Below are positions 36,718-38,840 of a stretch of DNA of 38,840 bases, one piece after another. A program made the position numbers and the translations under genes. The notes beneath the pieces were generated by a model, which was not told the origin of the DNA, did not search any database, and was given only the letters and a program-made list of their open reading frames with translations. Numbering within the stretch: the first letter of the stretch is position 1; every line of letters starts with the position of its first letter. Source of the stretch: Sphingomonas xinjiangensis (GTDB taxonomy: Bacteria; Pseudomonadota; Alphaproteobacteria; Sphingomonadales; Sphingomonadaceae); contig NZ_JACIJF010000023.1 of the NCBI RefSeq assembly GCF_014199255.1, positions 1 to 38,840 of the forward strand, in the 5' to 3' direction.

Positions 36718-37512
36718 TCAAGACTTTGCGGACCGTTCGATCACAAAGGCCCCGGCAGCCTCGATGATCGCTTCGATCATCTTCAGCGTGTCGCGAATGA
36801 AGTCCGCGCTCATGTAGAAGATCCACGGCTCCATGATTCCCTTCTTCGAGGTGCCGCGCTCCGACTTCAGGAACCAGCCGTCGGGCCACCCAGCCACGTC
36901 CTCGTCGAACTTCGCACGCTCATCGGCCGGCCATTCAAAGCCGTTGTGGAACATCCTGTTTCGGTAGCGAAACAGCGCCTCCATGCGGACTTGCCAGTCT
37001 GCCGGTAGATGGGCCTCGAGGCCCGTCAGTTCGGCTAGCTGAACGGTGCCCCGGAGTATGTCGGTGCTCTTGGTGAGCTCGCCCTTCCGCTTGCCCTTCC
37101 TGGCGATGCCGGCAACCACGTGCGGATCCCACACTTCGTCAGCCTTTAGCTTCGACCTCAGCTCCTTCAGATCGGCCACCGCCACCAGCTTTTCACGACC
37201 GATGGCACGGAAGATCGCGGTCATCAGCGTCTCCACGAGCGGGGCAAGCATCCCGAGCGCCGACATGCTGTGTGCCGCGTCCTGGAAGACGCCGGCATGC
37301 ATGTTGTCGACCCAGGTGTTCTCAAGGTGCATCGCGTATTCGCCAGAGGCCTTCATCGCCGCCTTCCGTATGTCCGCGACCTCCTTCTGGAGCTCTTCAT
37401 CCGCCTGCTGCTGGCGCCTGATCAGGCTGCGCACCGCAGCCAGTTGCGCCGTCAGATTAATCTCCTCCAAGAGGAACTCGCCGTGGTCCCGGTTCGTGAA
37501 GTCGAATTCCAT
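36718..37512 (-). CDS. HEPN-motif protein, candidate defence partner
   Basis: The second ATG at 37512 (MEFDFTNRDHGEFLLEEINL) is preferred because GGGAGGGG lies a proper distance upstream; this gives 264 residues. The first part includes a coiled-coil-like stretch (SLIRRQQQADEELQKEVADI) and then helices. Near residue 184 is ALFRYRNRMFHNGFEWP, which holds RNRMFH, an R-x4-H motif as in HEPN ribonucleases and Abi-type RNases. The placement in a late helix fits that fold. I know no close family by name. It is the first gene of a two-gene operon with the nuclease-ATPase. It could be a toxin RNase held in check by its partner, or a scaffold; both are inferences. Confidence 0.65.
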   Translation of the reverse strand: MEFDFTNRDHGEFLLEEINLTAQLAAVRSLIRRQQQADEELQKEVADIRKAAMKASGEYAMHLENTWVDNMHAGVFQDAAHSMSALGMLAPLVETLMTAIFRAIGREKLVAVADLKELRSKLKADEVWDPHVVAGIARKGKRKGELTKSTDILRGTVQLAELTGLEAHLPADWQVRMEALFRYRNRMFHNGFEWPADERAKFDEDVAGWPDGWFLKSERGTSKKGIMEPWIFYMSADFIRDTLKMIEAIIEAAGAFVIERSAKS

Positions 37513-38038
37513 GTTCATCCCCTCCCTTTCAGCTCACTCGGCTGTCCCCTCCACGCGGTCACGCCGGTTCGGGACTGCGCGGCACCAAACCCGGACAACG
37601 AGCTTAGCGCACATCAGCCACGGGCAGAATCGCAGGCGAATCAACTTTGGCGGAAGAAGCTGACCGACAATTTTCGACCAACTTGAGCCGTTCCTAGCCC
37701 CAGGCCAGAACGGCGGCTTCTCTATCGCGGCCTGAGTCAACAGGCGCACGCCGCTCTTCGGCGCCGCGAGTGCGCCGGTGGTGACAGATTGGTAGGCGGC
37801 GATCTGCAAACGCTGGTTTTCTGCTGAGCTTTAGATCGCCACACGGGGTTCGTGCTTCTCTCCGGGGTCGGCACGTAGCCGCCCCATGATGGGGTAAGAC
37901 AAAGTAGCGTGGATCAATCTTTTGGACGCCCTTGCCGCTGGCGACAGGGCTGCAGCCCTTACGATCTCACGCCACCTTCGTCCCCGTGAGGACCTCTTCC
38001 TGCCGAGGCAGAACTGGGAAGCTCCTGTCTGGTTCGTA
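37513..38038. other. gene-free region between HEPN operon and IS110 transposase
   Basis: A 91-codon minus-strand frame (37534-37809) exists, but it has no family resemblance, no good start and an unlikely composition. The stretch should hold the promoter of the HEPN operon and the end of the IS110-type element. A short interrupted palindrome, CCCCATGATGGGG, lies near 37885. I could not place the IS110 boundary. Confidence 0.45.
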
Positions 38039-38840
38039 TCAGGCGGCCGTGGCCGTGGTGTCGGGTTCTTTGCCCCAGCGGAAGTCGGTGCCGTCCGTCC
38101 ACATGCGGTGGAGGATGACGGCCAAGCGACGCGCGACAGCGACGATGGCGCGCCGCATGCCTCTGCGCTGTGCGACCTTCATCCCCCAAGCCTTGAGCCA
38201 CGACCAATGCCGGCTCTGGGCCAGCAGGACCTGCGCCGCTTCGTACAGCATCGTTCGCAGCATGATGTCGCCGGACTTGGAGCTGCAGCCATCATAGTCG
38301 AGCTCGCCCGACTGATGCTACCGCGGGGGTCAAGCCGACATGCGCACCGACGGCTCTGGAATGGACGAAGCGCTGGGGCTGGTCGATCGAGGCGCGATAG
38401 GTGAGCGCAACCACCGGGCCAACGCCGGGCGCGGTCATCAACCGCCGGCACACCGGATCGTGCCGGACTGTGTCGAGCAGCATCTTGTGGAGCGTGGCCA
38501 GCTGCTGGCGCATCACCCGCCGCACCGTCAGCAACGGCTCGACGATTGCGGCCAGTCGCGGAAAACCCTCGACCAGGTGACGGACACGGGCCTCATAGCC
38601 GACCGTGCTAACGACACCGACCTTGAGGCCGAAGTTGCGCAGAGTGCCGCGCATGTCGGACTCGATGTCGATCAGCTTGCGCTGGACGAGCTTGCGGCTG
38701 GTCAACAGCATCCGCTGCTCCTGCGCCGCCAGCGTCTTCACATGCACCGGCTTGAACAGGCCGACCCGCATCATCTGCGCAATGCCGCGTGCGTCGTTGC
38801 GGTCGGACTTGTTGATCTGCTGCGCTTGCAACAGCGCCTT
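38039..38840 (-). pseudogene. IS110-family transposase, frameshifted and cut by the window edge
   Basis: IS110 enzymes carry an N-terminal RuvC-like DEDD domain and a C-terminal serine-containing domain. The visible part begins inside the first domain (INKSDRNDARGIAQMMRVGL, the last acidic pair). It continues through a coiled-coil region to the C-terminal boxes MTAPGVGPVVALTYRASIDQ and AVGAHVGLTP. Near 38320 the frame shifts: the following YQSGELDYDGCSSKSGDIML and RTMLYEAAQVLLAQSRHW are in another frame, down to a stop at 38039. The N-terminus lies beyond 38840. It is probably inactive. Confidence 0.85.

Noticed and set aside
35182..37008. 608-codon plus-strand frame opposite the nuclease-ATPase gene
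   Set aside because: Antisense of a gene with clear nuclease and Walker motifs; its own product has no recognisable feature.
37534..37809. 91-codon minus-strand open frame upstream of the HEPN gene
   Set aside because: No family resemblance, no good ribosome site and unlikely composition; treated as chance.
33020..38840. IS3-family and IS110 copies as a composite transposon carrying the HEPN operon
   Set aside because: The two elements belong to different families and no outer target duplication is visible, so joint transposition is not supported.

Overview
The window looks like an accessory region of a GC-rich alphaproteobacterium. A sphingomonad is most likely, judging from the broken imuB-dnaE2 pair, the style of the IS1031-type transposase and the small zinc-ribbon and XRE genes. 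This is an inference from family resemblance; no rRNA or tRNA marker gene is present.

Left part (about 1-9040): a mobile-element graveyard. A decayed IS1182-type transposase is interrupted by a nearly intact IS1031-group IS5 element with a TAA target duplication. Next come two truncated integrase pieces and a second IS1182 C-terminal scrap. A small minus-strand cluster follows (short ORF, zinc-ribbon protein, and a protein with a possible toxin-binding C-terminus), with a divergent XRE regulator. Then come a truncated IS66 OrfA and the frameshifted, truncated imuB-dnaE2 mutasome cassette.

Centre (about 9104-32428, all minus strand): one long, apparently intact operon for type I secretion of a giant RTX protein. 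In transcription order it encodes a secreted or periplasmic protein, a TolC-like outer membrane protein, a HlyB-like ABC exporter, a HlyD-like adaptor, a small lipoprotein, a second probable lipoprotein, the 5,170-residue RTX protein and a HlyC-type lysine acyltransferase. Most junctions overlap (ATGA or TGATG), so translation is probably coupled. The giant protein combines a glycine-zipper hydrophobic segment, five RTX blocks, cadherin-like repeats, a lectin-like insert and three C-terminal Ca-binding modules. It therefore mixes adhesin and acylated-toxin traits. Upstream, 590 bases without a gene carry a cluster of TGCTACA boxes.

Right part (33020-38840): an IS3-family element with a frameshifted OrfB, then a two-gene minus-strand operon, then a frameshifted IS110 transposase running off the window. 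The operon encodes a protein with a HEPN-type Rx4H motif and a protein joining an HsdR-like PD-(D/E)xK nuclease domain to a P-loop ATPase. This pair, sitting between two mobile elements, is the best candidate here for an undescribed defence system.
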